DNA of 64,000 nucleotides from Leptotrichia trevisanii DSM 22070 (GTDB lineage Bacteria; Fusobacteriota; Fusobacteriia; Fusobacteriales; Leptotrichiaceae): NCBI RefSeq assembly GCF_000482505.1, contig NZ_AXVL01000004.1, positions 1 to 64,000 of the forward strand, read 5' to 3'. Shown piece by piece: positions 54,884 to 64,000 of this stretch (position 1 is its first letter; each line of letters starts with the position of its first letter). The notes under the pieces were generated by a model. It saw only the letters and a program-made list of their open reading frames with translations, ran no database searches and was not told where the DNA came from. The position numbers and the translations under genes were made by a program.

Positions 54884-55677
54884 TTATTTTTCATACACTT
54901 TTTTATATACAAAAGAAAAAATAATAATTGAAATAACAAATACCCAACCTTCTATAATTACTAAATTTGTTACTAATTTAGTCTGATAAAGTCCTGCAAA
55001 TATATCAATAAAAGTGTGCAATAAAATGGCTATAGGAAATAATATTTTTTTATTTTTAAAATGCACGCTGTAAAAAACAAGTATTGAGCAAGTTATATGT
55101 ACCAAAATTGTGCTAATTCTTTCAATTAATGAGATTCCTAAAGTTCCAAAAGAGATAGAAGCTATTAATTGAGGTATTGCTTGCAATGATTTAAGTTGAA
55201 CTTGATTATTGCCTGCCTGTTCCAAAAGTTTTGCAAACTGTCCTGAATTAATCATTTGGGCAAATACTAGACATTGTATACCAGCAAAAGTAAGTATAAA
55301 TATCATTTCAATCCCACTATGTCCTATCCCATATGAAATAGCAGTTTTCTTATTTTTTCTTTTTTTCAACAAAAATTTAAATGCCGCAAATCTTCCACTT
55401 TCTTCAAATATTCCTGCCGAACAATCACAAATACCCATTTATTATTCGCTATATAGTCGCTAATTGGATTTTTGACCTGAAACAAAAACACTTTAGGAAT
55501 ACTTTCTAAAACAATTGCAAATAAAATAAATGTAACAGCTCCAATAAATATAGTTGATATTGGCTCTTTTGTCTTAATTTTCCATATTGCAGCGATTATT
55601 AAAGGTACAGTCGTTCCAATAATAATCATTAAAATTATTGTGGTAATAGTACTAGTTCCAATATATTCATAATTCAT
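54884..55677 (-). pseudogene. Frameshifted YhfC-type intramembrane protease
   Basis: The gene starts at ATG 55677 (MNYEYIGTSTITT) after GGGGGT. The first frame runs to KWVFVI near 55440 and then into nonsense; the true continuation CSAGIFEESGRFAAFKFLLKK begins in another frame and ends at 54884. Adding one base at about 55425-55435 joins them into about 264 residues with seven to eight membrane helices. The EESGR motif fits the YhfC glutamic-type intramembrane proteases. As it stands the protein is broken. Confidence 0.75.
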
Positions 55678-55779
55678 AATTACCCCCTAATTTTTTATTT
55701 TTCATAAATAATATTCATATCTTGTTCTTATAAATAATTCATACAAAATTTTTGCAATAATAAACAAAAAAAATATTTT

Positions 55780-56433
55780 TTACTTCTCACCACCCATCTT
55801 CTCCTGCTTAACTTTATGATCAATAATATGTCTTTTAGCCAATTCTTCTTTTATATCCTGTATCGTAAGCCCCTGTTCAATCATTAATACCAAAGTATGA
55901 TAATATAAATCTGCAATTTCATATTTTAACTCATCATTATCATTATTTTTAGCACCAATAATAACTTCCGTACATTCTTCTCCCACTTTTTTTAAAATTT
56001 TATCAAGTCCTTTTTCAAAAAGATAACTTGTATATGATTTTTCCTCAGGATTGACCTTTCTATCTTTTATTAAATTATAAAGTTTCTCAGGCCTAAAATT
56101 ACTGTAATTCTCTGCTTCAAATAAAGAATTGAAAAAACAGCTTTCAGAGCCAGTATGGCAGGCAGGCCCATCCTTTTTCACTTCCACAAGCAAAGCATCT
56201 GCATCACAGTCATATTTTATTGAAACAACATTTTGATAATTTCCCGAAGTTTCTCCTTTTAACCAAAGTTTTTGTCTACTTCTACTGAAAAAACAAGTTT
56301 TCTTATCTCTCAAAGTTATTTCTAGGCTTTCCTTATTCATATACGCAAGTGTCAGCACCTCTTTTGTATAATAATCTTGTATTATTGCGGGAACAAGCCC
56401 TTTTTCGTCAAATTTTACTTTTTCTATTTCCAT
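55780..56433 (-). CDS. hisIE: Bifunctional phosphoribosyl-AMP cyclohydrolase / phosphoribosyl-ATP pyrophosphatase
   Basis: A 217-residue enzyme for steps two and three of histidine synthesis. The N-terminal HisI part has [40 protein letters not shown] and the zinc-site [12 protein letters not shown]; the C-terminal HisE part has [31 protein letters not shown] and [20 protein letters not shown] precedes the ATG. It is downstream of a PanE-like gene in the operon. Confidence 0.97.
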   Translation of the reverse strand: MEIEKVKFDEKGLVPAIIQDYYTKEVLTLAYMNKESLEITLRDKKTCFFSRSRQKLWLKGETSGNYQNVVSIKYDCDADALLVEVKKDGPACHTGSESCFFNSLFEAENYSNFRPEKLYNLIKDRKVNPEEKSYTSYLFEKGLDKILKKVGEECTEVIIGAKNNDNDELKYEIADLYYHTLVLMIEQGLTIQDIKEELAKRHIIDHKVKQEKMGGEK

Positions 56434-56550
56434 TTTGTATCCTTTCTTTTCTTTATTTTATAAAAATTTTCAAATTTATTTTATTAAAATCTCTTGTCAA
56501 ATTCTTTAGCATCAATTTTATAATTGAATATTCATACAGAAAATTAAAAT

Positions 56551-57438
56551 TTACCATTCTGGTTTTCGCTTCTGTACGTAATCATAAAATTTTTTATGTA
56601 ATTGTCTCATCTCATCTGGCGCTTTCATTGAATGTCGATACATAAATTTATTACCAAATTTACTATTGAAGATAAATTTTAAGACAATTACCAATATGCT
56701 CAATGGGACAAAACGAAATATATTCATTTTTTTAGGCGATAATTTTCCGCAATCTCTTTTCAAAAAATGAAAATTCTTTTTTAATTGTCTTGCTGTCTTA
56801 TACATAATCTTTCTTTCCGTCCATATTTTTTTTGGATTACTGGCTTCATAATATGCATCTGCAATCGGCACTACTAACGCCAAATGGCAAAGCTGCCAAA
56901 TATGCATATCCTTTACTTCCTGATAAGGAATATTTGCCTTTTTAAATATCATGGAAAGGGCTTCTGTTCTTTCTGATTTCATTCCAGAAATTTCAGCAAA
57001 TGTGGTTGGCTGTATTAACCATGGCGTAAGTGCTCCATCAAGTACATCTCCATTAATACTGCCTCCCGCTCCTGGAAAAGCTGGAAGAATTTTTTCTTTT
57101 CCACAGATTTTCTCCCATTTGCTATAGTCATCAATAGAGTTTACCATAGTAACAATACATCTGCTCTGATTCATTTTCAATTCCTCAAGTGCCTGATATA
57201 GTTGATTTTCTCTAACTGTCAGAAAAATAAAATCATAAATATCATTATCCAGCAATTCAGAACAAACAGAAACATCTGCCTTTTTAATCTTTTTATTTTC
57301 TAAATAAAGAAGTCCTTTTGTTTTAAGAACCTTCAATCTCTTTCCTCTTGCATAAACGCTGGTGTCATAACCTGCCTTAGCAAATAAAGCTGCATAAATT
57401 GATCCTATCACCCCAGCTCCGTATATTAATAATCTCAT
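56551..57438 (-). CDS. Ketopantoate reductase-like protein (PanE/ApbA family)
   Basis: About 295 residues from ATG 57438 (MRLLIYGAGVIGSIYAALFAKAG), preceded by AGGA; the frame from 57471 adds 11 residues without a site. The Rossmann GAGVIGS loop and the N-terminal domain fit the ApbA/PanE family, and a C-terminal helical domain follows, but the length and insertions mean the substrate may not be ketopantoate. It sits between hisF and hisIE, where no step needs it, so the link may be only positional. Confidence 0.8.
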   Translation of the reverse strand: MRLLIYGAGVIGSIYAALFAKAGYDTSVYARGKRLKVLKTKGLLYLENKKIKKADVSVCSELLDNDIYDFIFLTVRENQLYQALEELKMNQSRCIVTMVNSIDDYSKWEKICGKEKILPAFPGAGGSINGDVLDGALTPWLIQPTTFAEISGMKSERTEALSMIFKKANIPYQEVKDMHIWQLCHLALVVPIADAYYEASNPKKIWTERKIMYKTARQLKKNFHFLKRDCGKLSPKKMNIFRFVPLSILVIVLKFIFNSKFGNKFMYRHSMKAPDEMRQLHKKFYDYVQKRKPEW

Positions 57439-57477
57439 ATTTTTGTATTCCTGTTTTAAATTTTCTCTCAATAAGCA

Positions 57478-58233
57478 TCAAATCCTCATTTCCACTCCAT
57501 TATCCCTCAAATACCTTTTCAGATCCATAATTTCCACTTCCTTAAAGTGAAAAATCGAAGCCGCCAGCCCTGCATCAATTCCTGGTATTTTAAATAATTC
57601 CTTAAAATGTTCCATATTTCCAGCTCCACCTGACGCAATTATTGGAATTGACAATTTTTCAGCCAAAATTGATAATAATTCCAAATCAAAGCCAGTTTTA
57701 ACGCCATCAGTATCGATACTGTTCACAACAACTTCTCCAGCTCCATTTTCCTGCCCCTGCACAAACCATTCAATTGCATCAATTCCAGTATTTTCTCTGC
57801 CGCCTTTTGCAAAAACTTTAAATTTGCCGTCTACTCTTTTTACATCAACAGACAAGACTACACACTGGTCTCCATATTTTTTTGCAGCTTCTTCAATTAA
57901 TTTTGGATTTTTTATCGCACCTGAATTAATACTCACTTTATCTGCTCCCGCTTTTAGCACTCTGTCAAAATCATCTAGTGTGTTTATCCCACCACCAACA
58001 GTAAGCGGAATAAATATCTGACTTGCCACTTCCTTTAAAATATCAGTAAAAAGCCCTCTTTCCTCAACAGTTGCCGTAATATCATAAAAAACAAGCTCAT
58101 CTGCTCCTGACTTATTATAAAATTTTGCCATCTCTACAGGACTGTCAACTTCTCTTATCCCAGTAAAATTAATACCTTTCACAACTTTTCCATTTCTCAC
58201 GTCCAAACAGGGAACAATTCTCTTTGCAAGCAT
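57478..58233 (-). CDS. hisF: Imidazole glycerol phosphate synthase, cyclase subunit
   Basis: A 251-residue TIM-barrel that forms imidazole glycerol phosphate and AICAR with ammonia from HisH. RIVPCLDVRNGKVVKG, FYDITATVEERG, VGGGINTLDDFDRVLKAGADKVSINSGA and DTDGVKTGFDLEL are signature segments, with catalytic Asp residues near both ends. AAAGTAGGTATAAAA precedes the ATG. Confidence 0.98.
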   Translation of the reverse strand: MLAKRIVPCLDVRNGKVVKGINFTGIREVDSPVEMAKFYNKSGADELVFYDITATVEERGLFTDILKEVASQIFIPLTVGGGINTLDDFDRVLKAGADKVSINSGAIKNPKLIEEAAKKYGDQCVVLSVDVKRVDGKFKVFAKGGRENTGIDAIEWFVQGQENGAGEVVVNSIDTDGVKTGFDLELLSILAEKLSIPIIASGGAGNMEHFKELFKIPGIDAGLAASIFHFKEVEIMDLKRYLRDNGVEMRI

Positions 58234-58306
58234 TTTTATACCTACTTTCTTTTAATATACAATAATATCTAACATTTGCAATTTCATTTAAACGATTTTT
58301 AAAATA

Positions 58307-59023
58307 TCATTTACTAACTTTAAGCACTTCTTTCAAATCAAGATTCCCTGAATAGATTGCTTTTCCAACAATCGCTCCATAAACTTTATTTTCATTAAGT
58401 TCTTTTATTTCATCTAAGAATGTAATTCCGCCAGAAGCTATAATATCCGATTTTACTATTTTTGATAATTTTTTATAAATTTCAAGATTTGTTCCACTTA
58501 ACATTCCATCTTTTGAAATGTCTGTATAAATTATTGTTTTTACATTTATATCCGATAATTTTTTGCAAAATTCAACTGAATTTAATTCAACTGTTTGTGT
58601 CCATCCTTTTACAGCAACTTTCTCATCTTTCGCATCTACAGAAATTGCGATTTTGTCACCGTATTTTTTTACCATTTCTCTTAAAAATTCTTCATTTTCA
58701 ACTGCAACTGTCCCTAAAATAACTCTATTCACGCCTAGTTCAATATATTTTTTTATTCTTTCTTCATCACGAATTCCACCACCAACTTGAACAAAGAAAT
58801 CACTTTTTTCAACCAGTTCCTTTATAACTTCATAGTTTTTAGTGTTTCCATCTTTTGCTCCATCCAAATCTACAATATGAAGATTTTTTGAATTATTTTT
58901 ATTAAAGAAATCCAAAACTTCAACAGGATTTTTAAAAAACACTTCCACTTGATTATAATCTCCCTGTTTCAGTCGCACTGCCTGACCGTTATGTAAGTCT
59001 ATCGCTGGAAAAATCTCTATCAT
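58307..59023 (-). CDS. hisA: Phosphoribosyl-formimino AICAR-phosphate isomerase
   Basis: A 238-residue TIM-barrel isomerase, homologous to HisF. FPAIDLHNGQAVRLKQGDY, VDLDGAKDGNTKN, VGGGIRDEERIKKYIELGVNRVILGTVA and YTDISKDGMLSG are typical, with the paired catalytic Asp residues. TTGGAGGAGAT precedes the ATG. Confidence 0.98.
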   Translation of the reverse strand: MIEIFPAIDLHNGQAVRLKQGDYNQVEVFFKNPVEVLDFFNKNNSKNLHIVDLDGAKDGNTKNYEVIKELVEKSDFFVQVGGGIRDEERIKKYIELGVNRVILGTVAVENEEFLREMVKKYGDKIAISVDAKDEKVAVKGWTQTVELNSVEFCKKLSDINVKTIIYTDISKDGMLSGTNLEIYKKLSKIVKSDIIASGGITFLDEIKELNENKVYGAIVGKAIYSGNLDLKEVLKVSK

Positions 59024-59203
59024 AATTTAATCTCCTCCAAATATTATATACTTTTATTTTATAACTCTATTTTTTAATTGTACTGCAAAATTTATCAAAA
59101 GAAGTTAGGTTATTCCAAAACACAAAGGAAAATTCCTCATATTTGGAATATCTGCTCCAACAACCATACTCAAATTCTAATTTTGATAAAAATTCTCAAA
59201 ATA

Positions 59204-60058
59204 TTAATCAAACATTCTTATTTTATCCAAATTTTTTTGAAATATTTTCTTATTATTGTAAAAATCAATTTTATTCGCCTTTGCCAGCTCTGATTTTATA
59301 TACCAGTTTTGATACCTGTTGTAATACAATATTTCTTCACTTGGTTTATTTTTTCCTTCAAAATTTTCATAATAAAAATCAATTGCATCCTGCGTACGAT
59401 TTTCATTTAAATAAAAACTTATCGCAAGCCATCCCATCGTCAATTTATATGCCCATGCCTGCTCATCAGAAATACGTGATTCTTCTGTTTTTGCTTTATC
59501 ATCGCACATTTTCATAATGGAATTTAAACTTGCAAGTGCTGCTTTCTCATCAGTTTTCATAACATTCCAAATGGCATCTTCTCCTATTGCATACGTTACA
59601 GCAATTCTAGTGATTAGATAATCAGGATATTCTTTTTTAAGTTTTTCATAATTTTTATCAAATGCTGCTGTATCTCCTTTGTTAGAATAATACATATTTG
59701 AAAAAAATAATTTTGACACTTCAGAAGGATTATATTTTTCATACCGCTTTAAATTATTTAATTTTTCAGCATCACTTTTTCCAAGTGCATTATAAATATT
59801 TATCAAATTTTCTGATAATACAAAATTCTTCTCATTCTTTTTCAGCAATTCTTCGATTTTTAATGCCAGATTTTTTACTTTTTCCCTATCAGGTTCACTC
59901 ACTACATTAGGTATTTCTTTATCCAGTTCTATTGTTTTTACTATTATTTCCTGAGAAACTCCTAATTTTGACAAATCCTGCCTTATCATTTCGCTTCGAC
60001 TTTTAGCATTCATATTCACTACAACAAGAAGACTTATCAATAATATTATTTTTTTCAT
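59204..60058 (-). CDS. Secreted helical protein within the his operon
   Basis: About 284 residues from ATG 60058, chosen because AGAGG precedes it; an upstream frame from 60121 lacks a site. Signal peptide MKKIILLISLLVVVNMNAKS. The mature part looks like helical repeats (LKRYEKYNPSEVSKLFFSNMYYSNKGD, YEKLKKEYPDYLITRIAVTYAIGEDA), similar to tetratricopeptide-like exported proteins. No family recognised. It separates hisH from hisA, though the operon direction is kept. Confidence 0.75.
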   Translation of the reverse strand: MKKIILLISLLVVVNMNAKSRSEMIRQDLSKLGVSQEIIVKTIELDKEIPNVVSEPDREKVKNLALKIEELLKKNEKNFVLSENLINIYNALGKSDAEKLNNLKRYEKYNPSEVSKLFFSNMYYSNKGDTAAFDKNYEKLKKEYPDYLITRIAVTYAIGEDAIWNVMKTDEKAALASLNSIMKMCDDKAKTEESRISDEQAWAYKLTMGWLAISFYLNENRTQDAIDFYYENFEGKNKPSEEILYYNRYQNWYIKSELAKANKIDFYNNKKIFQKNLDKIRMFD

Positions 60059-60140
60059 AAATACCTCTTTCTCAATTAAAAAATAAGTTATCAAAACAAA
60101 AAAAATCAACAAATCAAGCAAAATAATTGTAATGTTACTT

Positions 60141-60770
60141 TTATTTTATTAATTCTCCCCAGTTTTTTAATAACTTCAATCCAGTATCTCCACTTTTTTC
60201 AGGATGAAACTGCATTCCATAGACATTTTCATTTTTTACAATTCCAGGTATTTTTATTCCATACTCTGAATATGCAACAATATTTTTCATATCTGTTTTT
60301 GCAAAATACGAATGAACGTAATAAACATATTCATTATTGTCTACATCTTTTAAAATTTCATCATCTTTAAATCCGTTATTTATGGCTAAACTATTCCATC
60401 CCATATGAGGTATTTTCAAATCAGAGTTTTCAGAAATATATTTTTTTATGTCCTCAACTGTTCCATCTATAAGCCCAAGCCCTTCATATTCCCCATACTC
60501 ATAACTTTTCTCAAAAAGCATCTGCATACCAAGACAAATTCCCAAAAACGGCTTCCCTTTTTTCACTTCACTTATCAAAGTCTCTTTTAGCCCATATTTT
60601 TCCAAATTCCCAATAGCATCTCTAAAAGCCCCGACTCCTGGCAATATTATCCCCTTAGCATTTTTTATCTCTTCAATATTATTAGTCAGCTTTGTATCCA
60701 GTCCGACATAGTTTAAAGAAGACAATAAGGAAAAGAGATTACCTACTCCATAATCAATCACTGCTATCAT
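60141..60770 (-). CDS. hisH: Imidazole glycerol phosphate synthase, glutaminase subunit
   Basis: About 209 residues from ATG 60770 (MIAVIDYGVGNLFSLLS), preceded by AAAGGA; a frame from 60827 adds an unlikely N-terminus. Class I amidotransferase: GVGAFRDAIGNL, nucleophile Cys in GICLGMQMLFE, and the Glu/His pair in GMQFHPEKSG. It feeds ammonia to HisF. First his gene of cluster 2. A TATAAT box stands at 60809-60804. Confidence 0.96.
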   Translation of the reverse strand: MIAVIDYGVGNLFSLLSSLNYVGLDTKLTNNIEEIKNAKGIILPGVGAFRDAIGNLEKYGLKETLISEVKKGKPFLGICLGMQMLFEKSYEYGEYEGLGLIDGTVEDIKKYISENSDLKIPHMGWNSLAINNGFKDDEILKDVDNNEYVYYVHSYFAKTDMKNIVAYSEYGIKIPGIVKNENVYGMQFHPEKSGDTGLKLLKNWGELIK

Positions 60771-60837
60771 AATTATAAAATATCCTTTCTCTATTTTTAA
60801 TTTATTATAATTTATTTCATACACCATTATTTATTCC

Positions 60838-60877
60838 AAAAAAGAAGCAAAATATAATAACCCTTTCTTTTTGCCTC
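60838..60877 (-). terminator. Terminator of the AAA/PD-(D/E)XK gene
   Basis: On the minus strand GAGGCAAAA pairs with TTTTGCTTC (one G-U) across about 16 bases, followed by T. It separates this gene from hisH. Confidence 0.75.
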
Positions 60878-60883
60878 ATTAAA

Positions 60884-62543
60884 TTAACTATTTTTCACTA
60901 TTTTGCATTTCGCTTTAACTTTTTTCCCATAAAACGCCATCCCCATATACACAATTTCCTTTATTCCTTTTTTTCTCAACAACACAGGATATTTTTTATC
61001 TTCAATTTGACTCAACGCTTCTTCTGCTTTTTCTTCAAGTTCTTCCACAGTTTTAGCTATTTTAAATTCAAATATATATCCTACATTATTTTTATTTATT
61101 GGCTCTAAAGCCAAATCATTTCTGCCATATCCTGTTTCATTGTTTGACAAAACTATATATTCTCTATCAAGGTACAACATCATTCCTAAAATTAGTGTGT
61201 GATATGGTTTTTCAATTTTAGAAGTATCGTGATAACTCATTGATACTAAAAATATTTCATTCAAAAGTTTTTCAAATCTTTCAATATCAAGATTTTTAAA
61301 CGTTTTTATCATTTCTCTAAATCTGCTTGAACCTCCTAAATTTTGAACAAACATATCTTTAAAAAATGTTTTTATTTCATAATTTGGCAATTTTAAAGTA
61401 TACTCATTCATAGCTACTTTTTCTTCAACAGTTAAATAACCTCCAAAAAGTGATAATTGCCACACTTCTTCCGGATCCTTCAAATTATCCATATTTGAGG
61501 AAGCCATAACAGTCTGTTCTGTCGTTCCATTATTAAATAAATCCTTTAACTCGTCAAATAATTCTTTATTAGAATTTTCTATTGCTGAATGTATCAGTCT
61601 GTTATCTGTTATCAGAAGTATTTATCCAATAAACATTGATTTCTTTTTCATCGAGATAATTAATTATACTCCACGGATTATAAATTTGAATATTTCCGAA
61701 CTTATAGCCATTATACCATTTTCTCACTTCTTCAATATTTTTGTCTAATCCATAATATTCCAAAGCATTTTTTACTTCTGTTTCAATCAAACCAAAACTT
61801 TCTGCATATTTATTATTCAAAACTGTATAAGTTTTCAAATTATTCAAGCCAGAAAATATCCCTTCCTTTGCCACCCTAAGTATCCCTGTTACAACCGAAA
61901 ATTCCAAATATTCATTATCTTTTAACGCATTTGAGTAAAAACTTTTAAAAAATCTTTGTGACTTTTCATAATATCCCTCATTCCACGCACTTGTCATAGG
62001 AGTATCGTATTCATCTATTAAAATAATTACTTTTTTACCATAATATTCGTATAAATATCTTGATAGATTTTTTATTGAACTTTCCCAATCAGCCTCTTCT
62101 TTTTTTATCCATATTTTTTCAAATTCAACTAAATCTCTTTTTTTAAAATTTTTAGAAATATACTCAAATTTATCATACAAATCTGAAATAAGATTTTTAA
62201 TATTTGAAAAGCTATCTTCCCAACTTTCTGCTTCCGCATTTCTCATACTTATAAAAATCACAGGATTTTGTCCCTGATATTTCATATACTCGCTTTTAGA
62301 AATATACAAATCATCAAATAATTTTTTATTTTCTTCCGCATTTTCTATATCAAAAAAATATTTTAACATCGACAAATTTAAAGTTTTCCCAAATCTTCTG
62401 GGCCTTGTAAATAATTTAACTTCTGATAAATCTTCCAATATTTCTTCTATAAATTTCGTTTTATCAATATAATAGCCATTTCGTATTATTATTTCCTTAA
62501 AATTGGAATTTCCTATCGCTAGTCCCTTTTTCTTTGCTTTCAT
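60884..62543 (-). pseudogene. AAA-ATPase-like / PD-(D/E)XK protein split by a 7-bp duplication
   Basis: The start at 62543 (MKAKKKGLAIGNSNFKEII) has AAAGGGA upstream. The N-terminal AAA-ATPase-like domain has YYIDKTKFI, a P-loop FTRPRRFGKT and VIILIDEYD. The frame stops at 61602 after NTSDNR, where a 7-base tandem duplication (TGTTATC twice, 61600-61613) shifts it. Removing one unit continues the protein with LIHSAIENSNKELFDELKDLF into the downstream frame ending at 60884, which carries the PD-(D/E)XK core (YGRNDLALEPI, YIFEFKI). The joined protein is about 550 residues, normal for the family. Function in the cell is unknown. Confidence 0.88.
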
Positions 62544-62734
62544 AATTAATCCCTTTCTTTCCCTTTTTATTAATTAAATTATATCAGAAAAGATAAACTG
62601 TTGCAATAAAGAAAAAATAGTATTTTTATTCCATTTTATTTTAGTTTTACTTATCATTTTTGTTTTTTATTTTAAAATTTTGAAAAATCATTAATTTATG
62701 TTATAATAATTTAAATATACAAATGGAGGTTATC

Positions 62735-63313
62735 ATGGATTTAGATAATAATAAAAATGAAATGGATTTTTTTAATGAAGAAAAGAATAATGAAAACAAT
62801 CAAAGTGAACATCATTTTAACAATTTAAAAAAGTTAAATGAAATTAGAAATGAAGTAACAAATAATTTTAACGACAAAAAAGAAGGTTCTAATAGTTTTC
62901 AAACTGCTGTTAATACTGTAACAGAATCTATCACTTTAACATTGGATCCTGTAACAATAAAAAATATGAAGTTTATCGCAACAGTATTGAAAATTTTTTC
63001 AATTTTGGGAATGATTTCCGGTGTGCTTCAATCACTTATGTTCTTCTTTATAATTCCCCTTGTTACTGGTATTTTTACTATCGTAATCGCATTAAAATTT
63101 TCTAAGTCAGCCAGCTTTTTGGAAGAAGCGGTTCTTATGAATGACGAAAATAAATTAAAATCATATTTTAACGAACAAGCCAAGGCTTTAAAATTATATA
63201 TTATTTTTATAATCGTTAGCATTGTCCTTACTATTATTTATTGTGTTTTTATTTTTTCTATAGTTTTAACAGGTGTCTTAAATCATCCTGACTATTCTCG
63301 TTATTCATATTAA
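62735..63313 (+). CDS. Membrane protein, DUF5362-like
   Basis: About 192 residues from ATG 62735, which follows GGAGGTTATC; the frame from 62723 covers that site. The N-terminal 70 residues are Asn- and Glu-rich and soluble, then three hydrophobic segments (IATVLKIFSILGMISGVL, MFFFIIPLVTGIFTIVIAL, LYIIFIIVSIVLTIIYCVFIF). The membrane half fits the DUF5362 type by pattern. Single gene with its own terminator. Confidence 0.7.
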   Translation: MDLDNNKNEMDFFNEEKNNENNQSEHHFNNLKKLNEIRNEVTNNFNDKKEGSNSFQTAVNTVTESITLTLDPVTIKNMKFIATVLKIFSILGMISGVLQSLMFFFIIPLVTGIFTIVIALKFSKSASFLEEAVLMNDENKLKSYFNEQAKALKLYIIFIIVSIVLTIIYCVFIFSIVLTGVLNHPDYSRYSY

Positions 63314-63344
63314 ATTCAAAATTTATAAAATTTAGTGCAATTAA

Positions 63345-63373
63345 AAAAAGATCCCTAAAAATAGGGATTTTTT
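63345..63373 (+). terminator. Terminator of the DUF5362-like gene
   Basis: ATCCCTA pairs with TAGGGAT across four bases, with A before and T after the stem. Confidence 0.9.
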
Positions 63374-63545
63374 ATTGAAACTATTTTCTAGCAATTCATA
63401 CTATTCTCCATTTACATAGCGAATATTTAATAAGTTTTGTAAATTACATATTATTTAACAAGGAATTAAAACTAAAGAATTATATTTTAATCATTTAGAA
63501 ATACTAGGTTTTTATTCTTTGTTGAAAAAGTTTGTGATAAATTCG

Positions 63546-63570
63546 TTATTTAAATGGGAAATAGTATTAA
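63546..63570. repeat. Dispersed repeat copy e
   Basis: TTATTTAAATGGGAAATAG then TATTA, nearly identical to the copy at 878-899. It overlaps the stop codon of the FtsZ-like gene. Confidence 0.6.
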
Positions 63571-64000
63571 ACGCTGGAAATTACCACAGTCTTTATTTTT
63601 TTAATTACCTCATAACCCTCATTAATCATAACTCCCCATATGAGATTAACATTCTTATCTTTTATAATATTTGAAATTTTCTCAGTTATTTGTCCAATAT
63701 CTGCAAGTGATACATTTTTTCCTGTGGTAAAATTTATTAAAACTTTTTTTGCGTTTTCCAATTTTCCTTCAAATATGTTATTTTCCATAAGTTGCTCCAT
63801 TATTTTCTCAACTGCATTATCTCCCCTACCTTCACCTACACGAATAATTGTATCTTTTGAGTTATGTAAAACAGCCTTTATATCCAGTAAATCAATATTC
63901 ATAAATCCAACTTCTGTCAAAATATTTACAATGCTTTCAATACCTTCCTTTATAATCTCATTAATTTTATTATAAGCAACTTCAAGTGGCTCTTTCCTGT
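63567..64000 (-). CDS. FtsZ-like protein, C-terminal part
   Basis: The frame is open to the right edge, so the gene is partial; about 144 codons are present. The sequence matches the C-terminal half of FtsZ: PLEVAYNKINEIIKEGIESIVNILTEVGFMNIDLLDIKAVL corresponds to the helix and strand before the GTPase-activating loop, then VLINFTTGKNVSL, NLIWGVMINEGYEVIKKIKTVVIS. FtsZ polymerises into the division ring. The protein ends right after the globular domain, with no linker or conserved C-terminal peptide, and several loops are divergent (RVGEGRGDNAV). It may be a paralogue rather than the main FtsZ. Confidence 0.75.
   Translation of the reverse strand, partial: RKEPLEVAYNKINEIIKEGIESIVNILTEVGFMNIDLLDIKAVLHNSKDTIIRVGEGRGDNAVEKIMEQLMENNIFEGKLENAKKVLINFTTGKNVSLADIGQITEKISNIIKDKNVNLIWGVMINEGYEVIKKIKTVVISSV

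Overview
The window is very AT-rich chromosomal DNA from a bacterium with the ordinary code, strong AGGAGG-type ribosome binding sites and sigma-70-like promoters. A double-membrane lifestyle (OmpA-type lipoprotein, a probable outer-membrane beta-barrel tail at the left edge), short-form HisG with HisZ, and many DUF4143 ATPases, AAA/PD-(D/E)XK proteins and orphan immunity-like genes point to Fusobacteriota, most probably Leptotrichia. That assignment is an inference from gene content and composition; there is no rRNA or tRNA here to confirm it.

Layout. 1-1.5 kb: end of an upstream gene, a repeat-rich non-coding patch and mscL. 1.6-3.6 kb: a LexA/CI-like S24 repressor with two matching operator-like palindromes, and a divergent PH-SHOCT gene. 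3.7-5.3 kb: a secreted protein and galU. 5.4-12.5 kb: folate genes folB-folK-folE-folC-folP, interrupted between folE and folC by three genes that include a Tdi1/GAD-like immunity gene. 12.5-14.8 kb: a frameshifted unknown gene, a Nudix hydrolase and a methyltransferase. 14.9-22.7 kb: histidine cluster 1 (hisZ-G-D, C, B) interleaved with an ATPase, a secreted protein and an opposing small gene. 22.8-29.7 kb: a decayed DUF4143 ATPase, an ATP-grasp ligase plus esterase pair, and a heterodimeric ABC exporter. 29.7-31.1 kb: ruins of a YefM-YoeB toxin-antitoxin module beside an unknown gene. 31.2-35.2 kb: vapD, a membrane protein, a YdcF-like protein and lepA. 35.2-39.8 kb: a DEDDh exonuclease, a PLD/SF2 helicase/DUF3427 protein and a small protein, the best candidate for an undescribed defence or repair module. 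40-44 kb: tandem paralogues, a tyrosine integrase, a small secreted protein and non-coding hairpins. 43.5-49.5 kb (minus strand): nnr, bactofilin, ribF, scpA, murJ and a possible BECR-fold nuclease. 49.5-53.9 kb: envelope genes, including an OmpA lipoprotein whose Shine-Dalgarno can be masked by an 11-bp stem. 53.9-60.8 kb (minus strand): histidine cluster 2 (hisH, A, F, IE and hisK) with foreign inserts. 60.8-64 kb: an AAA/PD-(D/E)XK gene broken by a 7-bp duplication, a membrane protein, and the 3' part of an FtsZ-like gene cut by the window edge.

Together the two his clusters encode the enzymes of histidine synthesis from ATP and PRPP. The fol genes cover most steps from GTP to dihydrofolate polyglutamate. 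A recurring theme is decay: at least seven genes carry visible lesions, several in tracts or short repeats prone to slippage.
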